Source of the DNA: Variovorax sp. UMC13
GTDB lineage: Bacteria; Pseudomonadota; Gammaproteobacteria; Burkholderiales; Burkholderiaceae_C
DNA: 64,000 nt
Assembly: GCF_014170375.1 (NCBI RefSeq)
Contig: NZ_LZZW01000011.1
Location: 124,001-188,000, forward strand
Direction: 5' to 3'
Under the pieces are notes generated by a model. The model was given only the letters and a program-made list of their open reading frames with translations. It searched no databases and was not told the origin of the DNA. The position numbers were made by a program, and so were the translations under genes. Below are positions 52,551 to 60,748 of the stretch, piece by piece. Numbering within the stretch: position 1 is the stretch's first letter; the number at the start of each line of letters is the position of its first letter.

Positions 52551-53570
52551 TCAGTCGATCTTCGCGCCGGACAGCTTCACCACGCGCGCCCAGCGGACGA
52601 TGTCCTGCTGCAGCTGGGCGGCAAAGGCGTCGGCCGTGCCGGCGACCACCTCGCTGCCGCCGTCGGTGATCAGCCGGCTGACCTCGGGCATGCGCAGCGT
52701 GCGCACCAGCGCTTCATTGAGGTAGGCCACGCGTTCCGGCGGCGTGCCGGCGGGCGCGAAGAAGCCGTACCAGTCCTCGAAGCGGGTGTTCGGGTAGCCC
52801 AGTTCTTCCAGCGTCGGCACCTTGGCGAACACGCCGATGCGGCGTGGGCTGGTGACGGCGAGGGCACGCATCTTGCCGCTCTGCAGCATGCCGGCCACCG
52901 AGGCGGTGGAGCTCACGAGCACGTCCACCTGGTGGCCCAGCAGGTCCGTGATGGCCGGCCCCGCGCCCTTGTAGGGCACGTGCGTCATCTCGATGCCGCT
53001 GTCCTTGCCGAGCACCACGCCGAACAGGTGCGACAGGGTGCCGTTGCCGGGCGTCGCATAGGTCACCGTGCCCGGGTGGCTCTTGGTGCGCGCGGCCAGG
53101 TCGGCGAAGGTCTTGTAGGGCGATTCGGCCGCCACGACCAGCGCCAGCGGCGCCGCGTTGATCTGGGTGATCGGCACGAAGTTCTTCAGCGGGTCGAAGC
53201 CGGCCGAGGCATAGAGACTGGGGTTGACCGCCATCAGCGAGACCTGGGCCGTGAGCACGGTGTAGCCATCGGCCTTGGCGTCGGCCACGGCCTTGGCGCC
53301 GATGTTGCCGCCCGCGCCGCCGCGGTTCTCAACCACCGCCGACTGGCCCGTCAGCTCCGGCAGCCGGGTGGTGACGAAGCGGGTGGTGCCGTCGTTGCCG
53401 CCGCCGGGTGGGAAGGGCGAGATGAAGCGGATCGGTTGCGACGGGAAGCCGTTGCGCTGCGGCAGCGGCTCGGCGGAGGCGACCGGCAGCATGAAGGAGG
53501 CGGCGCAGCCGACGATGGCGGCCCATGGCAGCAGGGACGGGAGACGAAGCACACGAAGCACGGAAGGCAT
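52551..53570 (-). CDS. Bug/TctC-type tripartite tricarboxylate transporter binding protein
   Basis: A 339-residue periplasmic solute-binding protein. The long signal region ends about ASFMLPVASAEP. The family start PIRFISPFPPGGGNDGTTRF follows, then VVENRGGAGGNIGAKAVADAK, TYATPGNGTLSHLFGV, HVPYKGAGPAITDLLGHQVD and FFAPAGTPPERVAYLNEAL. Bug proteins are greatly expanded in Burkholderiales and usually bind carboxylates, with or without a linked TctAB channel. No channel gene is adjacent. Within the sulfur cluster it probably captures the substrate, perhaps a sulfur-containing carboxylate. Confidence 0.88.
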   Translation of the reverse strand: MPSVLRVLRLPSLLPWAAIVGCAASFMLPVASAEPLPQRNGFPSQPIRFISPFPPGGGNDGTTRFVTTRLPELTGQSAVVENRGGAGGNIGAKAVADAKADGYTVLTAQVSLMAVNPSLYASAGFDPLKNFVPITQINAAPLALVVAAESPYKTFADLAARTKSHPGTVTYATPGNGTLSHLFGVVLGKDSGIEMTHVPYKGAGPAITDLLGHQVDVLVSSTASVAGMLQSGKMRALAVTSPRRIGVFAKVPTLEELGYPNTRFEDWYGFFAPAGTPPERVAYLNEALVRTLRMPEVSRLITDGGSEVVAGTADAFAAQLQQDIVRWARVVKLSGAKID

Positions 53571-53624
53571 GGCGAAACTCCTGAAAGTGGAAGAGGCGGA
53601 AAACGGGAAAGGCGCTAGCGAGAT

Positions 53625-55205
53625 CTAGGCCGATGCGGCCGGCAGCCGGAAGCCGGCGAGTTCGTCGGCGTCGAGCTGCGCGACCAGGCCGGTCTCCCAG
53701 GCCAGGTAGCGGCGCGCGGCCTCCTTGTTGCCGTCGTGCCGGTCGTGCACGAAGAACAGGTAGTCGATGCACTGCGCGTCAGGCGGCGTGTCCGGGCTCG
53801 CGGCCACGGGCTGTCCGGCTTCGCGCCAGGCCGCCATGCCGCCGTCGAGCAGCAGCGGCGCGGGGCGCCCGCCGGGCCATTCGGTGGCGGCCCACGCGGC
53901 GAGCGCGGGCGTGTCGGCGACCAGCACGACCGGCCGCGTCTCGTGCTGCAGCAGCGAGGCCAGCGCGGGCCGGATCGACCAGCGCGCCTGCGGGATGTGC
54001 GCCGCGCGGAAGGCCATGCCGGGGCGCAGGTCGACCAGCGCCACCTCGTCGCGGCGCAGGCGCGCGGCCAGCGTCGCCGCATCGATGCCGGCCAGCGCCG
54101 GGGGCTGCGGCGCATCGGCCGGCGGGAGCGCCAGGCCGCTGGCCAGCCCGCCTTCGAGCACGCTGGCATCGTGGCCCATCTGGCGCAGCCAGCTCGCCAC
54201 CGTGGGCGCGCGCACACCGTCGTCGTCGATCAGCACCAGGCGCGCGCCGCGCACGCCGACGTACTGGTCACCGGCCTGCATCAGCTGCCCGCCCGGCGTG
54301 TGCTGTGCCGTCGGCAGGCTGCCCGCGGCGAACTCCTCGGGCGTGCGCACGTCGCACAGGAACAGCGTGCGCTGCGGGTCGGCGGCCCAGCCGCGGACCG
54401 TGGCCGCATCCACCTGCGGCACCTCGAAGCGCTGCGCGAGCGCCTCGGCGGCCGGCTTCAGCGCGGGGCTGCCCGAGTCCTCGGCGTAGCCGCGGGTGCC
54501 GCCGTGCGCCAGCCGGTGGTCGGCGAGGTACCAGCCCTGCGTGCCGTTCTCCAGCGCGTACACCGGGTTGGGTACGCCCAGGTTGATGAGCGTCTGCGCG
54601 CCGATGATGCTGCGCGTGCGTCCGGCGCAGTTGACCACGATGGGCATGGTCGCATCGGGCACCAGCGTCGACACCCGCCAGGCCAGTTCGCCGTTGGGGC
54701 AGCAGGTGGCACCGGGGATGTTCATCTTGTGGAACTCGGACAGCGGACGGCCGTCGAGCACCGCCACGGGTTCGCCCTGCGCCAGCATCCGCGCCAGGCG
54801 GTCGGCCCCGATGCGGGGCGTGTGGTAGGTCTGCTCGGCGAGCTCGCCGAAGGTCTTGGACGGCAGGTTCACGCCCGCGAACAGGACGAAGCCCGCCGCC
54901 TTCCATGCGCGCGTGCCGCCTTCGAGCACCCGGACCTGGGTGTAGCCCAGGGCCTCCAGCCGCGCGGCGGCCCGCTCGGCCACCTGGGGCGTGCTGTCGT
55001 CGCCCGCGTCGCAGACCACCAGGCGCACGCTGCGGCGCGGCACCAGCCGGGGCGCGTCGATCTCGAGCCGGCTGTAGGGCAGCGGCACCGCATAGAACAG
55101 GTGCGCTTCGCCGTACTGGCCATGCTCGCGCACGTCGAGCAACGCGACCTCCTGTCCGTCGTGCAGCCAGGATTTCAGTGTGGAGGGAGACAGGTAGGTC
55201 GTCAT
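53625..55205 (-). CDS. Four-domain rhodanese (sulfurtransferase)
   Basis: A 526-residue protein made of four rhodanese-like units: about 5-110, 130-235, 265-360 and 370-480. Unit 2 has the canonical catalytic loop with Cys193 in VNCAGRTRSI. Unit 1 has Cys65 in VVCDAGDDS. Units 3 and 4 have lost the cysteine (VLIDDDGVRAP and LVADTPALAA) and may be structural or substrate-binding. Rhodaneses move sulfane sulfur from persulfides or thiosulfate to acceptors. Lying between a thiol dioxygenase and a lyase, it would handle persulfide sulfur in this pathway. There is no signal peptide, so it is cytoplasmic. Confidence 0.88.
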   Translation of the reverse strand: MTTYLSPSTLKSWLHDGQEVALLDVREHGQYGEAHLFYAVPLPYSRLEIDAPRLVPRRSVRLVVCDAGDDSTPQVAERAAARLEALGYTQVRVLEGGTRAWKAAGFVLFAGVNLPSKTFGELAEQTYHTPRIGADRLARMLAQGEPVAVLDGRPLSEFHKMNIPGATCCPNGELAWRVSTLVPDATMPIVVNCAGRTRSIIGAQTLINLGVPNPVYALENGTQGWYLADHRLAHGGTRGYAEDSGSPALKPAAEALAQRFEVPQVDAATVRGWAADPQRTLFLCDVRTPEEFAAGSLPTAQHTPGGQLMQAGDQYVGVRGARLVLIDDDGVRAPTVASWLRQMGHDASVLEGGLASGLALPPADAPQPPALAGIDAATLAARLRRDEVALVDLRPGMAFRAAHIPQARWSIRPALASLLQHETRPVVLVADTPALAAWAATEWPGGRPAPLLLDGGMAAWREAGQPVAASPDTPPDAQCIDYLFFVHDRHDGNKEAARRYLAWETGLVAQLDADELAGFRLPAASA

Positions 55206-55328
55206 GCGCGGAAGGGCTGGGTGGAGGGAGGGGACGACCGGCGTGCGCGGTCGCTGCCGCGGCGGCGCGGGGGCCGTCGCAGCGGGGTGTGTGTGGAGGT
55301 CGGGACAGGCGGCTGCCGCCGCGGCGCA

Positions 55329-55931
55329 CTAGCGGCGCGTCTGCACGCCGATGCCCATGGTCTGGCAGGTGCCGGCGTCCAGGTCGTAGCCGGTGCGCGC
55401 GTTCAGCGTCTCCAGCGCCCGGCCGTACATGTGGAGATGGCGGATCACCTGCTCGCCCTGGATCTCCACCGAATGGATGTCCTCGGGCATCAGCGCGATG
55501 CCGGTGCCGGGCGCGACGACCACGCACTCGGTCTCCCGCAGCCGGCCCACGCCGGGCACCGTGCCGTCGTCCAGCCGCTCGTAGACGCGGTTGTGCTCGG
55601 TGCCCTCGACCGCCGCGATGCAGGCCCAAGTCGTGTGGTTGTGCGGCACGATGCGCTTGCCCGGCCGCATCACGTTGAGGTAGAGCGCGAAGCTCTGGTC
55701 GGCGTCCTCGGCGATCAGGTAGCGCGCCTGGTGCTCGCCGGCGGCGGGCGCCTGGAAGCTGTCCTCCTGCCAGAGCGGCTTCTGGTCGGCGAGCTGCAGC
55801 AGCGCGTCCAGCACCGGAACCAGCGTCTCGCGGGTCGCCTCGCCGCCCCGCAGCGTTTCCTTCATGTGCGCGATGGCGGACTGCACCGCCTGCTGGCGTT
55901 CGTCGGCAAGGGAAGCATGGGTCGCGGTCAT
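55329..55931 (-). CDS. Cupin thiol dioxygenase (cysteine dioxygenase family)
   Basis: A 200-residue cupin. The iron-binding three-histidine set is seen as H97 and H99 in [16 protein letters not shown] and H153 in [10 protein letters not shown], as in bacterial cysteine dioxygenase relatives. Members oxidise the thiol of cysteine, 3-mercaptopropionate or mercaptosuccinate to a sulfinate with O2; the last two are known from Variovorax paradoxus. The sequence alone does not tell which. First gene of the cluster, directly behind a promoter region with palindromes and facing a LysR regulator. It could also be an uncharacterised specificity. Confidence 0.8.
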   Translation of the reverse strand: MTATHASLADERQQAVQSAIAHMKETLRGGEATRETLVPVLDALLQLADQKPLWQEDSFQAPAAGEHQARYLIAEDADQSFALYLNVMRPGKRIVPHNHTTWACIAAVEGTEHNRVYERLDDGTVPGVGRLRETECVVVAPGTGIALMPEDIHSVEIQGEQVIRHLHMYGRALETLNARTGYDLDAGTCQTMGIGVQTRR

Positions 55932-55977
55932 GGAAATGGTTCCTTCGGAATTCGTGGTCGGTGGGATTCGCCGGACT

Positions 55978-55989
55978 TCACTTTAGTGA
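55978..55989. promoter_or_regulatory. Palindrome in the dioxygenase/LysR divergent promoter
   Basis: tcactttagtga is a perfect 12-base palindrome overlapping a candidate -10 for the dioxygenase gene. A related half (catcagtaaagt, 56029-56040) lies 40 bases away in inverted orientation, next to the LysR start, suggesting a regulator-binding region. Confidence 0.5.
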
Positions 55990-56008
55990 CGACCGTCCGT
56001 TCGAACAA
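55980..56008 (-). promoter_or_regulatory. Candidate promoter of the sulfur operon
   Basis: On the minus strand TTGTTC (56003-56008) and TAAAGT (55980-55985) are exactly 17 bases apart, about 50 bases before the dioxygenase start. The -10 overlaps the palindrome tcactttagtga. Confidence 0.45.
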
Positions 56009-56046
56009 TCCAGCTGCGGCACTGAAAACATCAGTAAAGTTAATCA

Positions 56047-56925
56047 ATGGGCACACTGGATCTCGAACTGCTGCGCGCGCTGGCTGCGATCGTGGCGCAC
56101 GACGGCTTCGCCGCCGCGGCGGTGCACCTGGGCAAGACGCAGTCGGCCGTGACGCAGCAGATGCAGCGGCTGGAGGAGCAGATCGGCCATCCGCTGTTCG
56201 AGAAGCACGGCCGCAACAAGCGCCTCACCGACCATGGGCAGCGGCTGCTCGTCTACGCCCGCCACCTCTTGGCGATCAACGACGAAGCCCTGCGCAGCCT
56301 GCAGCAGGGCCAGCTCGAAGGCGTGCTGCGCATCGGCGCGCCGCACGACGTGGCCGACACCATGCTGCCGCTGCTGCTGACCGAGATCGCGCGCAACTCG
56401 CCCCTGCTGCAACTCGACATCCACATCGGCCGCAGCCCCTTCCTCATGAAATCGATCCAGAGCGGCGAGCTCGACATGATCATCTCCAATCGCAGCGATC
56501 CGCAGCTCGAAGGCGTGGTGCTGCGGACTTCGCCGACCGTGTGGCTGTGCGGCGCGGGCTACCTGCACGATCCGGCCAAGCCGGTGCCGCTGATCATGGC
56601 GGACGGGCCCAGCATTTTCCGCCGCATCGGCCACGAGGCGCTGGATGCCGCCGGCGTCGCCTGGACGCCGCGCTACACCTCGTCGAGCCTGATCGGCATC
56701 AAGGCCGCCCTGCGCGCGGGCCTGGGCGTGACGGCGCGCGGCGTCGAGCAGCTCGATGCCGGCCTGCGCGTGCTCGGGCCGGGCGACGGCATGCCGCGCC
56801 TGCCCGACCTCGTCTATTACCTCTACGTGCGCAGCCACGTCGTCAACCCGGTCACGCGCCAGGTCTTCGACACCCTGAAGAAGCACCTGGGGCTGCTGCG
56901 CTCCGACGGCCTGGAGCGGTCGTGA
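56047..56925 (+). CDS. LysR-family transcriptional regulator of the sulfur locus
   Basis: A 292-residue LysR regulator. The N-terminal winged helix (1-60) reads LDLELLRALAAIVAHDGFAA and GKTQSAVTQQMQRLEEQIG; the rest is a periplasmic-binding-protein-like effector domain (about 88-285). It is divergent from the dioxygenase gene across 115 bases that hold palindromes, the usual arrangement of a LysR activator and its target operon. The inducer is unknown, presumably the sulfur substrate. Start at 56047 gives the normal N-terminus. Confidence 0.88.
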   Translation: MGTLDLELLRALAAIVAHDGFAAAAVHLGKTQSAVTQQMQRLEEQIGHPLFEKHGRNKRLTDHGQRLLVYARHLLAINDEALRSLQQGQLEGVLRIGAPHDVADTMLPLLLTEIARNSPLLQLDIHIGRSPFLMKSIQSGELDMIISNRSDPQLEGVVLRTSPTVWLCGAGYLHDPAKPVPLIMADGPSIFRRIGHEALDAAGVAWTPRYTSSSLIGIKAALRAGLGVTARGVEQLDAGLRVLGPGDGMPRLPDLVYYLYVRSHVVNPVTRQVFDTLKKHLGLLRSDGLERS

Positions 56926-57047
56926 CGCACGGGCGTCCACGCATCAGCGTCCCTTATGGTTCCAAGCCCTGCCCTCGGCGATGCCGCATGCCGCGCCGGC
57001 CGCCGATCCGCTGAAAATAGCGCTTTTCCAGTGTCCCAGGCTCACCC

Positions 57048-58232
57048 ATGTCCCATGCTCCACCCCTGCCCTATGCGGGCATCCGCGTCGTCGAATTCAC
57101 CCACATGGTCATGGGTCCGACCTGCGGCATGCTGCTGGGCGACCTGGGCGCCGAAGTCATCAAGGTCGAGCCGATCGCGGGTGACGACACGCGCCGGTTG
57201 CTGGGGTCGGGCGCGGGCTTCTTTCCCACCTTCAACCGAAACAAGAAGAGCATCGCGCTCGACCTGAAGAAGCCCGAAGGCGTGGCGGCCGCGCTCAAGC
57301 TGATCGCCAGCGCCGACATCGTGAGCGAGAACTTCAAGCCGGGCACGATGAAGAAACTGGGCCTCGACTATGACGCCCTGCGCCAGCGCGACCCGCGCCT
57401 GATCTACGTGAGCCACAAGGGCTTCCTGCCCGGCCCCTACGACCACCGCACCGCGCTCGACGAGGTGGTGCAGATGATGGGCGGCCTGGCCTACATGACC
57501 GGCCGCGCCGGCGACCCGCTGCGCGCGGGCACCAGCGTGAACGACATCATGGGCGGCATGTTCGGCGCCATCGGCGCCATGGCCGCGCTGCGCCAGCGCG
57601 AACAGACGGGCGAAGGCTGCGAGGTGCAGTCGGCGCTGTTCGAGAACAACATCTTCCTGGTGGCGCAGCACATGATGCAGTTCGCCGCCACCGGCAAGGC
57701 CGCCGACCCGATGCCCAGCCGCATCTCGGCCTGGGGCATCTACGACGTGTTCACGGTGCAGGGCGGCGAGCAGATCTTCCTGGCCGTGGTGAGCGACAAG
57801 CAGTGGGCCATCTTCTGCCAGGCCTTCGGGCTGGCCGAGATGCAGGCCGACCCGCGGCTTGCGACCAACAACGACCGCGTGCGGGCGCGCGACTGGATGA
57901 TGCCGATCCTGCGCGCGCACCTGGCCTCGCGCAGCGCGGCCGAACTCAGCGCGGTGTTCGAGCGCAACGAGCTGCCCTTCGCGCCGATCGTCAAGCCGCA
58001 GGAGCTGTTCGACGACCCGCACCTCAACGCCACCGGCGGCCTGGCGCCCGTGCGCATGAACGACGGCAGCGAATCCAAGGTGCCGCTGATGCCCTTCACG
58101 CTGGGCGGCCAGCGTCCGGGCCTGCGGCTGCAGCCCCCGCTGCTGGGCGAGCACACCGATGCGCTGATGAAGGAAGTCGGCTACAGCGACGCGGAGATCG
58201 CCGCACTGAAGGCGGGCGGCGCGGCGGCCTAG
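57048..58232 (+). CDS. CaiB/BaiF family III CoA-transferase
   Basis: A 394-residue CoA-transferase. The N-terminal YAGIRVVEFTHMVMGPTCGM and GDLGAEVIKVEP are typical, with FNRNKKSIALDLKKPEG and the catalytic Asp (about 165) in GTSVNDIMGGMFGAIGA. Family III enzymes transfer CoA between carboxylic acids, often with succinyl-CoA as donor. In Variovorax one member (Act) activates 3-sulfinopropionate, the product of 3-mercaptopropionate dioxygenase, which makes a link with the preceding locus attractive. A role with mvaB-type lyases is the alternative. The TAG stop shares bases (CTAG) with the stop of the convergent efflux gene. Confidence 0.85.
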   Translation: MSHAPPLPYAGIRVVEFTHMVMGPTCGMLLGDLGAEVIKVEPIAGDDTRRLLGSGAGFFPTFNRNKKSIALDLKKPEGVAAALKLIASADIVSENFKPGTMKKLGLDYDALRQRDPRLIYVSHKGFLPGPYDHRTALDEVVQMMGGLAYMTGRAGDPLRAGTSVNDIMGGMFGAIGAMAALRQREQTGEGCEVQSALFENNIFLVAQHMMQFAATGKAADPMPSRISAWGIYDVFTVQGGEQIFLAVVSDKQWAIFCQAFGLAEMQADPRLATNNDRVRARDWMMPILRAHLASRSAAELSAVFERNELPFAPIVKPQELFDDPHLNATGGLAPVRMNDGSESKVPLMPFTLGGQRPGLRLQPPLLGEHTDALMKEVGYSDAEIAALKAGGAAA

Positions 58233-59626
58233 CGCTTCGCGTCCGCCGCCTGCCACCCACCGCCCAGCGCGCGGTCGAGCGCGATGCGGGCCGAGAGCTG
58301 GTCCGCCCGCAGCTGCAGCGCCGTCTGCTGCGCGCTGAACAGGTTGCGCTGCGCGTCCAGTTCGTCGAGGTGCGAGGCATAGCCCTCGCGGTAGCGGTTG
58401 CTCGCGACGCGCAGGGTCTCCTGCAGCGCCACGCGCTGGGCTTCCACCTCGACCGCCTGGCGCGCCAGCTCGTCGATCGCGGCCAGCTGGTCTTCCACTT
58501 CGCCGAAGGCGGTCAGCACGCTCTTCTCGTAGGCAGCCAGCGCCTGGTCGCGCCGCGCGTCGGCGGCGCGCACGCCCGCGCGCAGCCTGCCCCCCTCGAA
58601 CAACGGCGCCAGCACGCTGCCGCCCAGGCTCCAGAGCTGGAACGGGTCGCCGGTGAGCGCGCTCGAGCTGATGCTGCCCAGCGTGGCCGACAGGCGGATC
58701 GCGGGCAGCAGCTGCGCGCGTGCCGCGGCGATCTGCGCATCGGTCGCGGCCAGTTGCGCTTCGGCGCTCGCGATGTCGGGGCGGCGGCGCAGCAGCTCCG
58801 AAGGCAGGCCGATCGAAGGCAGCGCGGCCATGCGCAGGTCGGTCAGCGGCAGGCCGCGTTCGACGGCGCCGGGCGCGTCGCCGGTCAAGAGGCGCAGCGC
58901 ATGTTCCTGACGGCGGATCGCCAGCGCGAGCTGCGGCACCACGGCCGCGGTCGCGCGGTATTCGGCTTCGCTCTGCTGCGTTTCCAGCGCCGAGCTGTAG
59001 CCGCGCTGCTGGCGCGAGCGCGCGAGGTCCAGGGCCGATGCGCGCGCCGCCAAGGTCTGGCGCGCGACCTCGACCCGGGCATCCAGCGCCCGCAGGTTGA
59101 CGTAGCCCGAGACCAGGGTCGCAGCCACGCTCAGCGCGGCGCTGTCGCGCGCGGATTCGCTGGCCTGCAGCTGCGCGTCGGCGGCCTGGCCCAGCGCATC
59201 GATGCGGCCCCACAGGTCGACCTCGTAGGCGGCCTGGAACTGCGGCTGCAGCACGGTCGACAGGTAGGGCTTGCCGGTGGCGGCGCTGATGCTGCGGCTG
59301 CGGTTGGCACCCACGCCGAAGTCCAGCGTGGGCAGCGCGGAAGCCTGCTGCACGTCGCTGAGCGCGCGCGCTTCGGCCACGCGGGCGGCGGCGCTGCGCA
59401 GGTCGGTGTTGCGCGCCAGTGCGCGTTCGACCAGGCCGTCGAGCACCGGGTCGCCGAGATCGCGCCACCAGCCGGCCTGCACGCGGGTGGCCGAGGTCTG
59501 CAGGGTCGAGGGCTGCCATGCGGCGGGCACCTCGGCCGGGAGCGCATGCGCGGCCGGCACGCTGCCGCAGGCCTGCAGCAGCAGCGCCGCACCCAGGGCC
59601 GTGGCGATCAGGGCGAGGCGTTTCAC
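58229..59626 (-). CDS. Efflux outer membrane lipoprotein, NodT family
   Basis: A 465-residue TolC-like channel. The signal peptide RLALIATALGAALLLQAC ends with lipobox Cys20. Two outer-membrane efflux domains follow, with WWRDLGDPVLDGLVERALARN, the repeated NTDLRSAAARVAEARA helices and GLPSELLRRRPDIASAEAQLAA, all diagnostic of NodT/OprM types. Translation begins at GTG 59626, which overlaps the stop of the HlyD gene (GTGA). Last gene of a TetR-EmrB-HlyD-NodT operon forming a complete tripartite pump. Confidence 0.9.
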   Translation of the reverse strand: MKRLALIATALGAALLLQACGSVPAAHALPAEVPAAWQPSTLQTSATRVQAGWWRDLGDPVLDGLVERALARNTDLRSAAARVAEARALSDVQQASALPTLDFGVGANRSRSISAATGKPYLSTVLQPQFQAAYEVDLWGRIDALGQAADAQLQASESARDSAALSVAATLVSGYVNLRALDARVEVARQTLAARASALDLARSRQQRGYSSALETQQSEAEYRATAAVVPQLALAIRRQEHALRLLTGDAPGAVERGLPLTDLRMAALPSIGLPSELLRRRPDIASAEAQLAATDAQIAAARAQLLPAIRLSATLGSISSSALTGDPFQLWSLGGSVLAPLFEGGRLRAGVRAADARRDQALAAYEKSVLTAFGEVEDQLAAIDELARQAVEVEAQRVALQETLRVASNRYREGYASHLDELDAQRNLFSAQQTALQLRADQLSARIALDRALGGGWQAADAKR

Positions 59627-60738
59627 GGCGTGCTCCTTGTCGTGTCCTGCGCCGAGTGCGTGTCCACGCTCACCACCACCGACATGCCCGGGCGCAGGCG
59701 CGCGCTCTGGGCCTGGTCGGGATCGACCGCGATGCGCACCGACAGCCGCTGCGGGATCTTGGTGAAGTTGCCGGTCGCGTTGTCCTGCTTGATCACGCTG
59801 AATTCCGAGCCGGTGGCCGGCGACAGGCGCTCGACGCGACCGGTCAGCGCCGCATCCGACAACGCATCGACATGGAAGCGCGCCACCTGGCCCGGCGCCA
59901 TGCGCGCGGTCTGCGCTTCCTTGAAGTTCGCCACCACCCACACTTGTGACGGCACCACCGCCACCAGCTGCGTGCCCGGCGTGACGTACTGGCCCAGCTT
60001 CACGCCGACTTCGCCCACATGGCCGTCGCGCGGTGCGCGAATCTGCGTGTTGTCGAGATCGATCTCGGCCAGCTTGACCGCGGCGCGCGCCGACTCGACC
60101 GCCGCTTCCACCGCGCCGCGGTTGACCACCACGGTCTGCAGGTCCTGCGTGGCGACCGCCTGGCCGGCCTGGGCCTGCGCCGCGCCGGCCTCGGCCTGCT
60201 TGAGCGTGGCCTCGGCCTGGTGCAGCGCGGCCTCGGTCTGGTCGCGTTCGCGCTGCGACAGCGAGCCGTCCTGCGCCAGCGGCGTGGCGCGCCGCATGTC
60301 GGCCTGGGCGCGCGCGAGCTGGGCGCGGGCATTGGCCTGCTGGGCCTTGGCGCTGGCGATCTGCGCCTGCGTGTTGCCGATCGCGGCCTCGCGCGCGCGG
60401 CGCGCCTGCACGGTGTTGGCCAGGTTGGCTTCCTGCGCGGCGAGCGCGCTGCGTGCCTGCTCGAGCTTCTGGCGGTAGATGCGATCGTCCAGCTTCACCA
60501 GCACTTGGCCCGCCTGCACCGCCATGTAGTCCTGCACCAGCACCTCGGCCACGTAGCCGTCGACCTTGGGCGCGACCAGGGTCACCATGCCGCGCACGTA
60601 GGCGTTCTCGGTGGTCTCGGTGCCGGTGCGGAAGGGCGGCAGGCGCCAGGCGTAGAGCACCAGGCCCAGGCAGAGCAGGGTGGCGGCGAGCACGATCCAG
60701 GTGCTGCGCGAACGGAGGGTCTTGGAAGCGAAGGACAT
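59623..60738 (-). CDS. HlyD/EmrA-family periplasmic adaptor
   Basis: A 371-residue membrane fusion protein linking the MFS pump with the outer-membrane channel. It has one N-terminal membrane segment (about 13-32, STWIVLAATLLCLGLVLYAW) and the first half of the lipoyl domain (VAPKVDGYVAEVLVQDYMAVQAGQ). A long alanine/glutamine-rich coiled coil spans about 75-200, and the second lipoyl half is IRAPRDGHVGEVGVKLGQYV. A beta-barrel domain follows (VWVVANFKEAQTARMAPGQ). It starts 10 bases after the EmrB gene and overlaps NodT. Confidence 0.9.
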   Translation of the reverse strand: MSFASKTLRSRSTWIVLAATLLCLGLVLYAWRLPPFRTGTETTENAYVRGMVTLVAPKVDGYVAEVLVQDYMAVQAGQVLVKLDDRIYRQKLEQARSALAAQEANLANTVQARRAREAAIGNTQAQIASAKAQQANARAQLARAQADMRRATPLAQDGSLSQRERDQTEAALHQAEATLKQAEAGAAQAQAGQAVATQDLQTVVVNRGAVEAAVESARAAVKLAEIDLDNTQIRAPRDGHVGEVGVKLGQYVTPGTQLVAVVPSQVWVVANFKEAQTARMAPGQVARFHVDALSDAALTGRVERLSPATGSEFSVIKQDNATGNFTKIPQRLSVRIAVDPDQAQSARLRPGMSVVVSVDTHSAQDTTRSTP

Positions 60739-60748
60739 GATGAGGCGA

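Noticed and set aside
55206-55328. 123-base gap inside the sulfur operon tested for a small gene or separate promoter
   Set aside because: Only GC-rich imperfect repeats (for example ggcggc t gccgcc) are seen; no start codon with ribosome-binding site, and no promoter hexamers.
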